Shown here in pieces: positions 35,867-48,630 of a stretch of 64,000 bases of DNA; the first letter of the stretch is position 1, and every line of letters begins with the position of its first letter. The notes under the pieces are model-generated. The model was not told the DNA's origin, searched no databases, and was given only the letters and a program-made list of their open reading frames with translations. This DNA is from Girardinichthys multiradiatus (Eukaryota > Chordata > Actinopteri > Cyprinodontiformes > Goodeidae): positions 36,296,147 to 36,360,146 of the forward strand of contig NC_061797.1 in the NCBI RefSeq assembly GCF_021462225.1, written 5' to 3'. A program made the position numbers and the translations under genes.

Positions 35867-37492
35867 CAGTGCCTTGCGAAAGTATTCGGCCCCCTTGAAC
35901 TTTTCAACCTCTTGCCGCATTTCAGGCTTCAAACATAAAGATATAAAATTCTAATTTTTTGTGAAGAATCAACAACAAGTGGGACACAATCGTGAAGTGG
36001 AATGAAATTTATTGGATGTGTCAAACTTTTTTAACAAATAAAAAACTGAAAAGTGGGCGTGCAATATTATTCGGCCCCTTTACTTTCAGTGCAGCAAACT
36101 CACTCCAGAAGTTCAGTGAGGATCTCTGAATGATCCAATGTTGTCCCAAATGACTGATGATGATAAATAGAATCCACCTGTGTGTAATCAAGTCTCCGTA
36201 TAAATGCACCTGCTCTGTGATAGTCTCAGGGTTCTGTTCAAAGCGCAGAGAGCATCATGAAGACCAAGGAACACACCAGGCAGGACCGAGATACTGTTGT
36301 GGAGAAGTTTAAAGCTGGATATGGATACAAAAAGATTTCCCAAGCTTTAAACATCCCAAGGAGCACTGTGCAAGCAATCATATTGAAATGGAAGGAGTAT
36401 CAGACCACTGCAAATCTACCAAGACCCGGCCGTCCCTCTAAACTTTCATCTCGAACAAGGAGAAGACTGATCAGAGATGCAGCCAAGAGGCCCATGATCA
36501 CTCTGGATGAACTGCAGAGATCTACAGCTGAGGTGGGAGAGTTTGTCCATAGGACAACAATCAGTCGTACACTGCACAAATCTGGCCTTTATGGAAGAGT
36601 GGCAAGAAGAAAGCCATTTCTCAAAGATATCCATAAAAAGTCTCATTTAAAGTTTGCCACAAGCCACCTGGGAGACACCAAACATGTGGAAGAAGGTGCT
36701 CTGGTCAGATGAAACCAAAATCAAACTGTTTAGCCACAATGCAAAATGATATGTGTGGCGTAAAGCAACACAGCTCATTACCCTGAACACAACATCCCCA
36801 CTCTCAAACATGGTGGTGGCAGCATCATGGTTTGGGCCTGCTTTTCATCAGCAGGGACAGCGAAGATGGTCAAAATTGATGGGAAGATGGATGGGGACAA
36901 ATACAGGACCATTCTGGAAGAAAACCTGTTGGAGTCTGCAAGAGACCTGAGACTGGGACGGAGATTTATCTTCCAACAAGACAATGATCCAAAACATAAA
37001 GCCAAATCTACAATGGAATGTTTCACAAATAAACGTATCAAGGTGTTGGAATGGCCAAGTCAAAGTCCAGACCTGAATCCAGTCGAGAATCTGTGGAAAG
37101 AGCTGAAGACTGCTGTTCACGAACGCTCTCCATCCAACCTCACTGAGCTCGAGCTGTTTTGCAAGGAAGAATGGGCAAGAATTTCAGTCTCTCGATGTGC
37201 AAAACTGATAGAGACAAACCCCAAGCGACTTGCAGCTGTAATTGCAGCAAAGGATGGCGCTACAAAGTATTAACGCAAGGGGGCCGAATAATATTGCACA
37301 CCCCACTTTTCAGTTTTTTATTTGTTAAAAAAGTTTGACACATCCAATAAATTTCATTCCACTTCACAATTGTGTCCCATTTGTTGTTGATTCTTCACAA
37401 AAAATTAGAATTTTATATCTTTATGTTTGAAGCCTGAAATGTGGCAAGAGGTTGAAAAGTTCAAAGGGGCCGAGTACTTTCGCAAGGCACTG
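35867..37492 (+). mobile_element. Tc1-like element C, full length
   Basis: Ends CAGTGCCTTGCGAAAGTATT and its inverse, flanked by TA (35865-35866 and 37493-37494). Same family as element B, with about 210-base terminal repeats. It is inserted in an older Tc1-like element. Its transposase is inactivated by small deletions. Confidence 0.94.
36257..37273 (+). pseudogene. Tc1-like transposase C, two small deletions
   Basis: Same protein family as transposase B (7 differences in the first 87 residues by eye). It opens MKTKEHTRQDRD and reads without stops to about residue 140. There, GACACC replaces GACACACC of copy B: a 2-base loss in an AC run that shifts the frame and stops at 36710-36712. A further 1-base loss follows about 60 bases later (CGTAAAGC against TCTAAAAGC in B), which restores the original frame from 36827 to 37273. 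In between, CGA of copy B is TGA. The first catalytic Asp (LWSDETKIKLF) falls in the shifted segment; the second Asp (FQQDNDPKH) and the Glu (SPDLNPVENLW) are in the restored frame. Confidence 0.9.
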
Positions 37493-40400
37493 TATATCAT
37501 GCAGATTCCAGGTGCATGCATTCCAATTAATCCTAGTTATCAAGCCAAATTTAGTTAGATGTTCTGGATTTATGTTTCGACCTTTACTTATTTCATTTTA
37601 ATTTATTTAAAGGGATAATACACATTAATCAACATTAATAATCCAGCTCATTATGTAAATGTGACAGCTTTAGCAATTGAGGCTAATTTTCATCTGTAGA
37701 CCTCCTATATTGGTTGTCAAACTGCTCTTGGAATAATTTGGTTAGTCGGATTTGTTTAATTGATTTCTTGATTCTACTGGTCTGGCAGTAATTAGTATGT
37801 TAGGTTCTCAAAAAGTTATCTTTGTCTGGTATAAACGTTTTTCATGAACTGTAATATTTAAGTGTGAAAAATAAAAGCAAGAACAGAAGAGGGGCCAATA
37901 TCTTTTCACAACACTGGAGGTATTAGTTTCCTTTGACACTACACTTCTTTAAAATGTTGTGGCCAGGCGACTTTCATGAGAAAGCCCACTTTAAGGACAT
38001 AATTCAACCTACAGGCAGCCTGTTTGGGATTGACAGGTTTAATTAGAGTTCTGCAAATTACCATAAATTAGCTTAGAAAGTGCTCATTGGTCTTTTTTTA
38101 CTAATGAAACATCACTTCCTTTGTGCACACATGTACCAACATTTTCTTACCTCTGTGTATTTGTGAGGTTAGTGATTTAGCCCAGTGAAAGAGGAAACAA
38201 ACAATTGTTTTGAGCTGACAGAAGATGACTCTGGGAAGTTTGCCTAATCTTGTATAAAAGCATAACCAGTCATAAATGACTCCTTCCTGTTAGCAGCCTG
38301 AGTTATGAATCTTGTCCCAGCTTGACCTCCCTCCTATAGTGTAAATAAGCCTGCTGGCAGGAAGGACGCTTGGTTTTTATTAGCTGTGTCTACATCAATG
38401 CCCAATGTGATAAATGAAATAGTTCTTTAAATTACTGCCCAGGTTTTTATGTGAAAGTTGCTTGCTTGCTAAATTAGCTGGCTATACATGGTGGTGCCTA
38501 ACTGCAAAACGAATAGCATATAAACTGTATTGCCCCTGTCTAAATTACTTTCCCTATCCAAAAAAGAGCTGCAGTATATAATGAACATTTGGTTAGGCAC
38601 TGCCTGAAAGTAATCCTAACTGAGTTAGCTAGCTGGCAGTTATCTTAAACCAATGATGCTTCCACTGTTACTTTATATTGTTTGTTCTCTTATAATCTAA
38701 TGGATGGTATAAAAGTAAACATAGCGCTCATTGGTACAAAAGCCTGAGTGAAATGCCAGATTATCAGTGAGAAATGTCAAGTTTTGTTTGCGTGATAATT
38801 ACCAGCTGTTGCCAATTAAACTAGAAAGCATAAACCGGCCACCTTCTTTGTATCATGAGAGTAAAATGGAACAACCTTAGCCACCTTTGGCAGAAAAGCA
38901 TGTATAGCAACATGTAAAAAATTTGATGAGTTAATGAACAGACAGAAATTTAGATTGTACTTCAAGTCCTGTTTTTGGCAACCTAATCCTTTTACAAAAC
39001 AATAATCCAAAATCTAACTAAATTTCACATGTTTAGACAAATTTAGACATTAGACAAATTTAAAGGTCTAATGGTAAAACTATACTCTAAAAATGTGATT
39101 AATTAATGTATTTCATCTATATGCATCAACACAGGCTATTTTTATCTTGCATTAAATAAACTATTAATAATTATGCAGGCTTTAATGTCTCATCTTATTT
39201 TAGCCTAAAAGAGTAAAATACAAAAACATTTTCTGTTCTTTATTATTTCTGCTGTATGTCAATTTAGAGATTGATTGAACAGCAGGCAACATGTTTTTCT
39301 AAACTGAAATCCCCTCCCGGTGTTCTACTTCTAATCTCTCAGATGCAATACCTCAATGACATTATCGTAAATTATGTCCTTAGTTTGTAATCCTCATCGG
39401 GGATCAGGAGTCGAGATCGGTATCCTTAATTTAAAATCCATTCTACCAACACATTCATACAGTTTGGAAAGGCATTTGTCTGAAGCATTAAACCATAACT
39501 GCTGTGAAATAATTTGATTCATGCTATTTTTGTCTGATTTAGTTGTTTTTAATCAAATTCTAGACTTGGCTGTTGCAGTACAGTAACAGAACAAGGAGAG
39601 GTTCAGCTTCATTAATTAATTTACATAAACGACTCCGCTTTCAAACCCCACAATGGAAATACATGCAAAAAATAGCCTGGGAGAAATTGTATGTTATGCG
39701 TTCTGTGGAGAAAAAACGTTCCAGAACCCAGCTTTTGGTGGCAACAATATGCTTAACATTTAAACTTTGAAGATCCATCTTAACCAAGCTGAAGTTATTT
39801 TAACTTTAACACACTTCTACAGATGCTGCAGGACATTTATCCAAAAATATTTATGTTATCTGAGCAGACTGACAATTTACTTCCTTCACTGTCTGCATTA
39901 TGACTGTTCTGTCCTCAGATTTTCCAGGGATGGGGTAACTTCTCCTCTTGATTTGTTATAGATACTTCCAGCTGGTTTACAACGTAAAGTGATTCTAACA
40001 AATGTTCATCCATTGTTTTTTTTGTTTTTTATCCTAACCTACTTCTTACCCATCTTTCCAACATCTCCCAAAGCTTTTGCCTCTCTCAGTTTCTTATGTG
40101 CCCTCTCCTGTGACTTCTTTCCTGTTTCTAGCTCTGACAGAGATAAATTGCCTGTTGGTGTGGGTAATCCATCTTGCAACATCCCACCCCTGAATACACA
40201 TCCTCTTGCACTCTCCCTGTTTTCCTCCTCTTTTCCCTTACATCCATTCCTCCCATAGTATCCTTCCTTGCTAAAGTGAGTGAGACTCGCCAGGGAGGAT
40301 ATGAAGGTAACCATCTGCCTGACACTTCACAGTTTACTACATGACAGTACAGAAATATCCATTACCTGGTGGTTGAAATCTGCACTGTTTCTATAAGTGG

Positions 40401-40517
40401 TCCTTTTGTTGTAGTTTTCTTGATTTATTCTCTAATCGTTTTCTCCAGCATCTTGTCTCAATTAAAGGAAACCAACAAGCACAGGAAAAAGCCCAAAGAG
40501 AAGAGTATTAACATACA

Positions 40518-40985
40518 GGTGCATCTCTAAAAATATTATTGAAAAATACATCTATTTTAGAAATTCTGTGCAGGAGAAATGCAAATTTGCTTAAAAAAAT
40601 TAAAAAGACTGGTGATCACAATGTCACAATTAATGAAAAGATTGAGATTGAGATTCACCACACATTGACGTTGGCTTCAAGAAAAAACAGACTGCCTTCA
40701 GGCCATGTCACATCGATGTAGTAATTCATGCAAAAGAAGCTTCTTAAACATCCTCTCAAGGCTGCAGTTATACCTGTTTCTTGCGCACCTTTTTTACTAC
40801 ACCTTTTCCTTCCACCTAAGTTTCACTTTCCTTGCAAACAGCAATCTGTAAACACCCAGCCACTTTAGCAATGATCTTGTGAGGATTACTGTCCTTTTAG
40901 AGGTAGTCACTGACTGCCTGCTGCACAACCATTAAGTCAGCAGCCTTTCCATCAATATAGGGGCCATAACATTACATTTCTGTAT
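40518..40985 (-). mobile_element. Tc1-like element remnant (N-terminal half)
   Basis: The left end reads ACAGGTGCATCTCTAAAAAT, a terminus of the CAGGTGCATCTC fish Tc1 family. The interior on the minus strand is the start of the transposase gene: CCACTTTAGCAATGATCTTG, AAGTCAGCAGCCTTTCCATC and ACACCTTTTCCTTCC are antisense to the DNA-binding part. The catalytic half and the right terminus are missing. Same family as the remnant at 13228. Confidence 0.65.
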
Positions 40986-41053
40986 TTAAAATCCTTTTTA
41001 TTGGTCTTATTGATCTTATTTTTTATATTTTAAATTCTTAAAACATTTTGATG

Positions 41054-41250
41054 GGTGCGGCGCTGGTGGTGTAGGGGTTAGCGCGCGACCACATATAGAG
41101 GCAGTCCTTGAAGTGGCCGTTTCGGGTTCAAGTCCTGGACCTGGCAAACTTTGCCGAATGTCTCCCCCTCTCTTTGCCCCTCTTTCCTGTCTGCCTACTA
41201 TCAAAAATAAAGGCCTCTAATGCTGAAAAAATTCTTTAAAAAAAAAAAAA
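41054..41250 (+). mobile_element. Second tRNA-derived SINE family, copy 2, with target duplication
   Basis: A head GGCGCTGGTGGTGTAGGGGT, a B-box-like GGTTCAAGTCC, a body GTCTCCCCCTCTCTTTGCCC, then AATAAAGGCC and a run of 13 A. Flanked by an exact repeat ACATTTTGATG (41043-41053 and 41251-41261), extended by As. The clean duplication defines both ends. Related to 34153. Confidence 0.9.
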
Positions 41251-44200
41251 ACATTTTGATGTTCTAATTTACTGAAATGCATCTGAAAATGCCAGCCTAC
41301 AGCCCTACATTTGTCATCAACTTTTAGATATATTTTTGCCTAATTACCGATATACATCCATATATGCTCAATCACATTAATTAGTGATAAATTGATGGGG
41401 GGATCCTTAACCCCTACAAAAACAAGATAAAGTGGTGCTTTAATGCTGTTCAAGGGTTTTTGCTGACCTGTTTAGCCTCTGTTTGGTCCTTTACAAGGAG
41501 GTCTCAACGTCCCAACATCAGATCTTTTTCATGATCGGAATTACAAAGGACATGAAAAAGAACAAAATGTGTTGAGCATAAAAAAGATCTTAAATTGTGT
41601 TTTATATGGCATATACATGCAAATAATTTTAACACGGTTCAACGTCTTTGAGAGATGAAGCTTACATGCCTCAAAGCAGTCTGCATCCGGTTCATCAAAG
41701 CACCAAGTGAGGTAATTTGTTTTGAAAGAACAGCTTTCAAACGTTGGTGCCAAAAAGCCCTGAAGCTGTTCTGGCTGCATGTGGAAACCCAGCATTTTGG
41801 TGAGGCTTCCACCTTTAATTTGTTGGTATGTTCATTGAAATTAATAAGTACTAGCAGAGTGTTGGCTTGTTGGCTCAGTGATCATGACCATCATCCAGTT
41901 TTAGATGGAGAGATGCTTATGTGAGATACTTTGTAATTTCCATCATTGAGACTTGCATTGATTTCATTGTGATTAGCCACTTCTACACTGACTAAAGTGC
42001 CAAGGATCACCTTCAAAAGCTCTCTCTGGCTATTCCTGAAAACAGTATCAAAAAATAGGGATGATTATTAATGTTTGTTTGTTTTTTTTACTGAGGTCAA
42101 AGCTGGGGTTAAACAAAATGTTTCAGTACGATCCGAAGATTTATTTTTATGTCAACAGTAATTGACAAAAAACTTTTAGATATTGATCCAACCTCGTTGG
42201 ATCAAACCATCATGTTGTGGTTGCGTTGTGTTGCCATATCAGAATTTCTGGAGCTAGTTGATCATATCAAGCCAATATTGTAGAACTGGAGAGACTATAA
42301 CATTCAATACATGTGATTACATTTTAAGCCTGTATGAAGAACATACATTTTTAAGTGTCCAATTACTGAATTAACTTATTTATTAGCTTACTGATTAGGA
42401 AAAACATAGCAGTGTGCATCATAATGTCATCATAAGAGATGCACTAAGTTACCATGTAATTTGTAAATGCATATTTATAGATTTATTTGTTTGTTTGTTC
42501 TGTACTTAAATTCTACAATTGTAAGTAGTGTTGTTCAGCCATGTTGGTCTCATGGCTAATATTGGTGTCTATTTTGTTTTTTCTAGTTTTTCAGTCCAGT
42601 CAATTGTGTTAACTTGTGCTTTTGTCTTCAATAATTATACAACATATGCATCTGCTTTGTATCTTCAAAAACACAAGAAAAACATTAGAAACACCAGAAA
42701 AACACCATAAAACAAAAAGAGAAACACTAGAAATAATTAGAAAAGTTCTGGAAAACAAATAATAGAAAACATTTAAATTTTGGAAAAATTGTAATATCTA
42801 AACAAATGTGATTTATAAATAAATAATAAATACAAACTTTTTGAGTTGATATAATACCAAAATACTAAAAACAACAATCTATAATGGAGTGACCATTACC
42901 TTAAAGCAGTTGCTCTGAAGCTAAACAAAGTTCTTTTATACATTTTAATATAAAACATTTAATAAAAAATGTTTTCATGGTGCGCCTTAATCATGCAAAA
43001 GACTTCTGAAACTACATCACTTTTTAAACTGTATTGAAAACGCCAACCGTGTTCCCCTGCAGCTTCCTAGGCGTTGGTCACACAGTAGCACTCATTCATA
43101 AGTGGGAGCTTCATCAATGAAGGTTTGGTGCTCCATTGGTGGCCAGTGAGGTTCTTAAAGGGGGCTACTGAGGTTAAAGAGCGTTGCTCAAGAGCACAGT
43201 TATTGCTGTTAAGTGGGAAGATTGCCTGTTTGATGTTTACGTCTCACATGGACATCAATCCTGCATTAAAATGCCACAACCACTCTAGGAACAAAACTCC
43301 ATTATCATCCACTTGACTGCAAGTCCAGCATCATAACATGAATCAGATAATACTTTTGTACTGTAAGATAAAACATAGGAACCTCAAAAAAAGAAAGATT
43401 TTATATAAAAAAATAAAAAGTCCAACTCTCTAAACACCCTCTGTAGCCTGATGTACAGTAGGAGATAAAAGTAAACAACAACAACCAATTTAAACGGTTT
43501 AAATTGTGCCCCTCAGGTTTCATCTGCAGAAAATAATTGAAAAGTTCAGCAACTAGAGGCTATTCTCTGAGTCTGATTGAGGCACGTGGTGGAAACAACC
43601 AATTTAATTCTGGGTCTCCCTCTCTTACAAACACATCTATACAGACAAGCACACAAAGCACACACCTTCCACTCCTGTTTTATTTCCACCTTCTCCATTT
43701 TATATGCTGGATTGAGGAATGATAGAAGAATAGAGGCGACCCTGGCCAGCTGAGATGGATGATGCATATTAGAATAAGTGGATGATGCTCATGTCTCTTC
43801 AGCATGTGGTTGGGGGATGAATAATTGAATAAAGTCAAGCAGAGGACAAATTGGTTATGTTAGATTTGTTTGGAAACCAGCACGATCACACAGAAGCTAT
43901 TAAAAGAATAAACGCTTTGTAAAAGAAGGTACCTGACACAGAACTGCTGCAGTGACATTTGCCCCAGAGTTAGGCTTGTAATAGCTGCCTAAATGTCATT
44001 CTTGCTCTTGTTTCACCTTCTGCCCTTTACAATGCTCTGACACAATAGACTCACAGTCCTTAAAATACACACACACATCTCGGTTTTTATCCTATCTTTA
44101 GCATTAGACAGCTACCAATATAGTTAAGCCAGGAATGTCCACAGAGACAAACACTAATTCTGCAGCAGTCCATGAGACAGGAATGCCATTACAGAACTTG

Positions 44201-44262
44201 TAAAAAATGGACCACAGTTTTGACCCTAAAAGGAAAGAGCTGGGATACACTCATACATGCAC

Positions 44263-44266
<4 letters not shown>

Positions 44267-44293
<27 letters not shown>
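44267..44293. repeat. (CA)n microsatellite
   Basis: About 11 consecutive AC units, preceded by CACATACATA variants. Confidence 0.85.
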
Positions 44294-45379
44294 AAGCCAC
44301 CTTATGCCCACTTTTGTTAAGTAAACTGTGTCACCTTTTCCCACAAGGATGTTTTATCCCAATCTTTTTTTATTAATATCGACTTTAATGTTTATAATTG
44401 GCAGTATTTTAGTAATGGAATAGTTTTTAAATAGCATAAAGTAACTATTACATTTGTAAAGATTTGTACATCTTGTTCACACACAAAAAATACTACATTA
44501 ATTATAATGAGTTCATACAGAAAAACTAACATTTTGAAACGTTTCAAACACATTTTTTTTATTTAAACCCCAAAGCCATTTTACTGCATTTGCTTCATAT
44601 TTATCAGACCCAGAAATGTCAGTGTGTCATCTCTGACACATTCAGAGGCACGGCGGTGAGTTAGTGAGCTCATACTCCATAAATAAACTGGCTAGCCACT
44701 ACAAACACTGCAGCAGAGCCACCCAAAGCTGTGATGGATGTGTCCATTCTTTTAACACATCCATCCACTCATCAGAGATATCAATGTTATGCCAAAACAA
44801 AGTGTGAATTTCATATTTGATCTATTTGTAAAACAGACATTTTACAAATACAAACAAGCATTTAAAGCAAATGTTTTAGGTTGGGAATTTTATTGAGATG
44901 TTTTAGTTAAAATTGTAGTTAGATACTGCTTAGCTAACATTAACTGGATGATTCTGTTAACCATCAACTTCTGTCCGAATACTGCTTGAATATGTAGCAA
45001 GTTCTCTCTTCCTTGGATGTGAACATTAACATACAAGAACTGCTTTTCTCCAGGTTACTTTAATTTCCTTAGTCAAAACACCCTGAGCTCTTATAAAGGA
45101 CTCTATTGACAGTTGTTATGCTCAACACGTTTTGTCTGAATGCCTGGCAACACAACAAAGTCCTTCTTATATGAATGTTTAAAATCAGCAGATTTAGAAA
45201 TTTAAAAAGCTTTGAAACAGTCCATAATTAACTGTAGCTTTAAATATTTGTCAATATCTTTATTTTAAAGGAAAATGCTGGGTTTTATTCGATTAAATGG
45301 TTGCATGTTTTTACTAAACGGAAATGTGAAAGCACATTCATTCATATGTCTAAAGTGATTTCTTGTTGAATTTCTGGAA

Positions 45380-45850
45380 TTTAGAGCGCGGACTCTGCGC
45401 TCTGTGGCTTCATAGTGGAATGTACTAATTTCCCTATATTTCTGGTGACAAATTCCTACATTTCCCACGCTTTCTGCCATGGTGTCATCGGACGGGGAGG
45501 CAGAACATATTTTACGTGTTGCTTTGGAAAAACAACAAGAAAAGAAGGTGGCATTAAAGGCCATTAAACCACACTCAGGACGAAGAAGAGGAATACACCT
45601 CTCAGTGCAAGGCAGCGAGTGGCCGTGACGCTGCGCGTACCCAGCTGCCTGGAGCAGTGTGTCACATATAAAACAGTTTGATGTGGAGACTTTTTTCCGC
45701 CAAGCAGTTTATTGTGTGGTACCGTGTAACGCAACCACAACAAACTGAGCTTTGCACAGACATGTCCAGCAGACGTCCGCTTTGAGTCCGCAGACTCATC
45801 CGCAGAGTCAAGTACGCGTGACTATCTTTTGCCCTTTGGGGTCTCATGTT
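45380..45850. other. CpG-rich patch, possible DNA-transposon remnant
   Basis: In an AT-rich neighbourhood this stretch is rich in CpG (GCGCGGACTCTGCGC at the left; CGTGACGCTGCGCGTACCC; AAGTACGCGTGAC at the right). GACTCTGCG occurs near the left edge, and its inverse recurs near the right edge (CGCAGACTCATCCGCAGAGTC), suggesting worn inverted ends of a short DNA element. A 49-codon plus-strand frame starts at 45479 in a CCATGG context (MVSSDGEAEHILRVALEKQQ), with a Lys/Gln/Glu-rich helix, and stops at 45628. The style resembles the N-terminus of a PIF/Harbinger-type transposase, but I cannot confirm this. Alternatively it is an unrecognised promoter island. Confidence 0.35.
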
Positions 45851-46609
45851 ACCAAGTCCTCCTATGATTGGCTGATCAGTTCCTCATGCCATCTCCTTCC
45901 CCAGAAGTGGATGCTGCCAAAAAGCTGAGTTAATGGCAATATCAAAGTATAGAATCCATCAAAAAGGTTTTGCGTGACCAGGTCAATAAACAGGCCTTAT
46001 CAACCTTTTAACATTAGCTTGTCACCGTCATGATTAACAATTTGTACAGCATTACTTTTACTTACACATAGCTATGCTCTGTCCAAACAACATAGGCTCT
46101 TTAACTTTGCACTCAGATTCTTGAATATATGCATAAGAGAGCATCAGAGAAGGCAGAATAGTTTTGAAAACTCGGTCTGTTTTTGTTTACACTATAAAAA
46201 TTGAAAACTTGATCAGTGAGCTCCAGTCCTAGCTTGAGACTCTTGATTCAGCTAATAGCTCCTTGAAGATATGAACAGTTTTGAATAAGCTTAAGCTTCA
46301 TTTTTGCACAAAAGCCTTACCGCCCATGTCAGTCATGATTTCACAAAGTAATTAAAAGCCTGGCAAACTGAAAGGTATTTTTTGTGCTTCAAACAAAACA
46401 GCTTTAATAAAGAATACAATTGTGTCTGTGTGCCTGTGCAAATTCTTAGTCAATTGTCTCTGTATTTATTGTTTTCTCCTTCTTTTAAGTTTAGGAAAAT
46501 ATACAGTAATTTGTTTATGTTTGTATTAAAGATTTCAGAAACGGGGAATTTTTCACATTTTAGAAAACATATAATCCTAAAACATGGTCAACTCAGGAGT
46601 AGCATTATT

Positions 46610-46818
46610 TTTCCACAAAAAGCAGGGAGGAGGCCCAAAGGAAGACCCAGGACACACTGGAGGGACTATGTTTCTCAGCTGGCCTGAGAACGCCTTGGGA
46701 TTCCCCCGGATGACCTGGCCCAGGTGGCTGGGGCGAGGGAAGTATGGGTCTCTCTGCTTAAGCTGCTGGCCCCGCGACCCGACCCCAGATAAGCGGAAGA
46801 CAATGGATGGATGGAAAA
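46610..46818 (+). mobile_element. Rex3/RTE-type LINE 3' scrap
   Basis: The plus strand encodes GRRPKGRPRTHWRDYVSQLA, then a stop, then pieces reading GIPPDDLAQVAG, EVWVSLLKLL and a PRDPTPDKRKT-like end, finishing in GGATGGATGG. This is the typical C-terminal tail and 3' end of fish Rex3/RTE-like retrotransposons. Only about 200 bases remain. Confidence 0.75.
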
Positions 46819-47946
46819 GCACTTATACATTTCTATTTGAAAAGCACTTATTCCCTTGGTGCATATCTATTTATTTCTGATTGGAAAACAACTGATACTT
46901 TATTTTCATGTTGGGTTGACAGAACCTTTTGACCAATTATCCAAAACGCAGACTGAGCTAGGAAAAAAAAAAAACATTTTCACTCGATATTTCATCATTG
47001 TGTTGTCGTCTAACAAGACAACTAAAAATGAGATTTTTACTTTGAAAGGTACTTTGACAATCAACCATGCACTTTTGTTTCCTCTTGTCACAATCTTTCA
47101 AAGAACCTCAAAGTAACCAAGCCTAGAAACATGAAAAGTTTTTTTTCTGAAATAAAGTTAACAACATATACACATTTACACACACACACCATGTACCTGA
47201 CACCTCAGCCTGTCATAAGATTTTCCAAAAATAGAGATGCTGAAGATAGATGTGCTATGTGTGACGATGTGATAGCCTGTGATGGTCTGCATGCATGCAT
47301 GTAGGTGCATAGGTGTGTGTTTGCATGAGCGAATATTCATGCTTCTGTGTGATTTATCAGCTTCTGACAATGTTGGAAGTGTGGTTAGCAGGTCTTCAAA
47401 TAAACCGTTAAGCAGGCGAGACTTCACTGTGTCATGAGGTGCTGGATCTGGCTCTGGCTGCTGCTAGATCACTGAACGATTATACTTTTCATCTCTGCTA
47501 TGGAAGATGAAAGTAACTTTTTAAAAAGTATTGAGAAAAAATTGTGATTTAACAACGCTACTAAATGTTATGTAACACTTTCCGTGAATGCAATCAGCTG
47601 ATCAATTTTGTGAATGTTTTGGCATTCAGAGCTTCCTTATTTTAGCTTAAAAAGCAAATTATCACTTGATAGCTCAACAAATAGACAGTAACAATACCGT
47701 CTACATATGTGATAGCATGTAAAGGTATTTAAACAGAACTCTGTAAATAGGCAACAGGTTTACCATTAAATTTATGAAATCCGTACCAGGTCAATAAAAG
47801 TCATTTATATGTGAGCTGCTGTTGTTGGGACCACAGCCATGGTTGCAACGTGAAAGGCCAGTACAGACTTTCCTGGAACTTTCAAAATAAATTACATTAA
47901 CCTACTTCCGGCACAGCCAGGAAACGGGGTAACTGCGGACGTCCTG

Positions 47947-47969
47947 TGACGTCACTGTCCAAATAAAAG
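47947..47969 (+). promoter_or_regulatory. CRE-like site and TATA-like box in LTR copy 2
   Basis: TGACGTCA (47947-47954) followed by AAATAAAAG (47961-47969), at the same place and spacing as in LTR copy 1. Confidence 0.5.
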
Positions 47970-48449
47970 CACCGCTCTTGCTACATCCTGCCTCTTCCAC
48001 ACCGGTGATCATCAGGACAGGGGAGGCACAGCGCGCTAATGTCTCTTTGCAGGCAAACAGACATAAACTCTTGAAACTGGATCCAAGGGTGTCATACAAT
48101 CATCGATCATATGCACTAAGTTAAGTACGGATGAATTACGGTTTGTGTACCCGGTATTCATTCATAAAAAGGGGAAATTAACACTAGAACACCCAGAATT
48201 CTAACACCACTAGAACTCCCAAGTCTGTCAATTTGATGGCGAGCATTCTGGATGGGAGGGCGGTGATGATGTCATCGCATTACATTGGTCAGAATGCTAA
48301 AGGTTTTCTTGCACGCTATAAAATTATGGTTTTGACAAGAATTAATAATAGTATTTGATTAAAACCTATTAAGTTTTATTATTATTTATAAATAGTACTG
48401 AAAAATAATACAGAGTAGTTGGTAAATTTTTTTAAAAAGCTTTACTAAT

Positions 48450-48630
48450 CTGACCAAAAGCTGGACAGCTCCATGTTACGCCCCCCTTTCACTTCGCGGA
48501 CATAAACTAGAGCTAAAAATGTCTTCAGCTCATCCACACTCATGTCCGAGGAGGAATCATCTCTTAAAACTCTGCGGGCCTCACACACAGCGCAGCCCTA
48601 AACGTAGATGAGCATCTTGGCATCCTCCAA
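48450..48630 (-). pseudogene. piggyBac-like transposase, catalytic-domain start fragment
   Basis: The minus strand reads EARRVLRDDSSSDMSVDELK followed by TFLALVYVREVKGGRNMELS and FWSD, then TAG. This matches the opening of the piggyBac DDE domain (MS-DELKAFIALLYVRG, GGKN, the FWS motif). A TAG also interrupts just upstream (LIYV stop GC). The catalytic Asp residues lie further on and are deleted here. Confidence 0.75.

Larger units (their letters stand above)
35532..37916 (-). mobile_element. Old Tc1-like element split by Tc1 element C
   Basis: The left part 35532-35864 has a worn terminus (AGTGCCTACAGATTAACAG, TTTTGTCACACGTAG, TTTCAAATCAACAAATAAAT). Its interior on the minus strand is the transposase end: TCAGCCACATTCGAGGG, GCCACAGCATCTCAGTCAG, GTTCAGACTTTGACTTT. 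The right part after 37495 ends with TGATTTCTTGATTCTACTGG, CTGGCAGTAATTAG and finally GGGGCCAATATCTTTTCACA followed by ACACTG. These are the two ends of a fish Tc1 family different from element C. The coding middle is deleted. The inserted element C is clearly younger. Confidence 0.7.

Noticed and set aside
45265..45564. 99-residue minus frame as a gene
   Set aside because: No family resemblance. The opposite strand has the better-placed ATG, and the region is better explained as a CpG-rich repeat or promoter patch.
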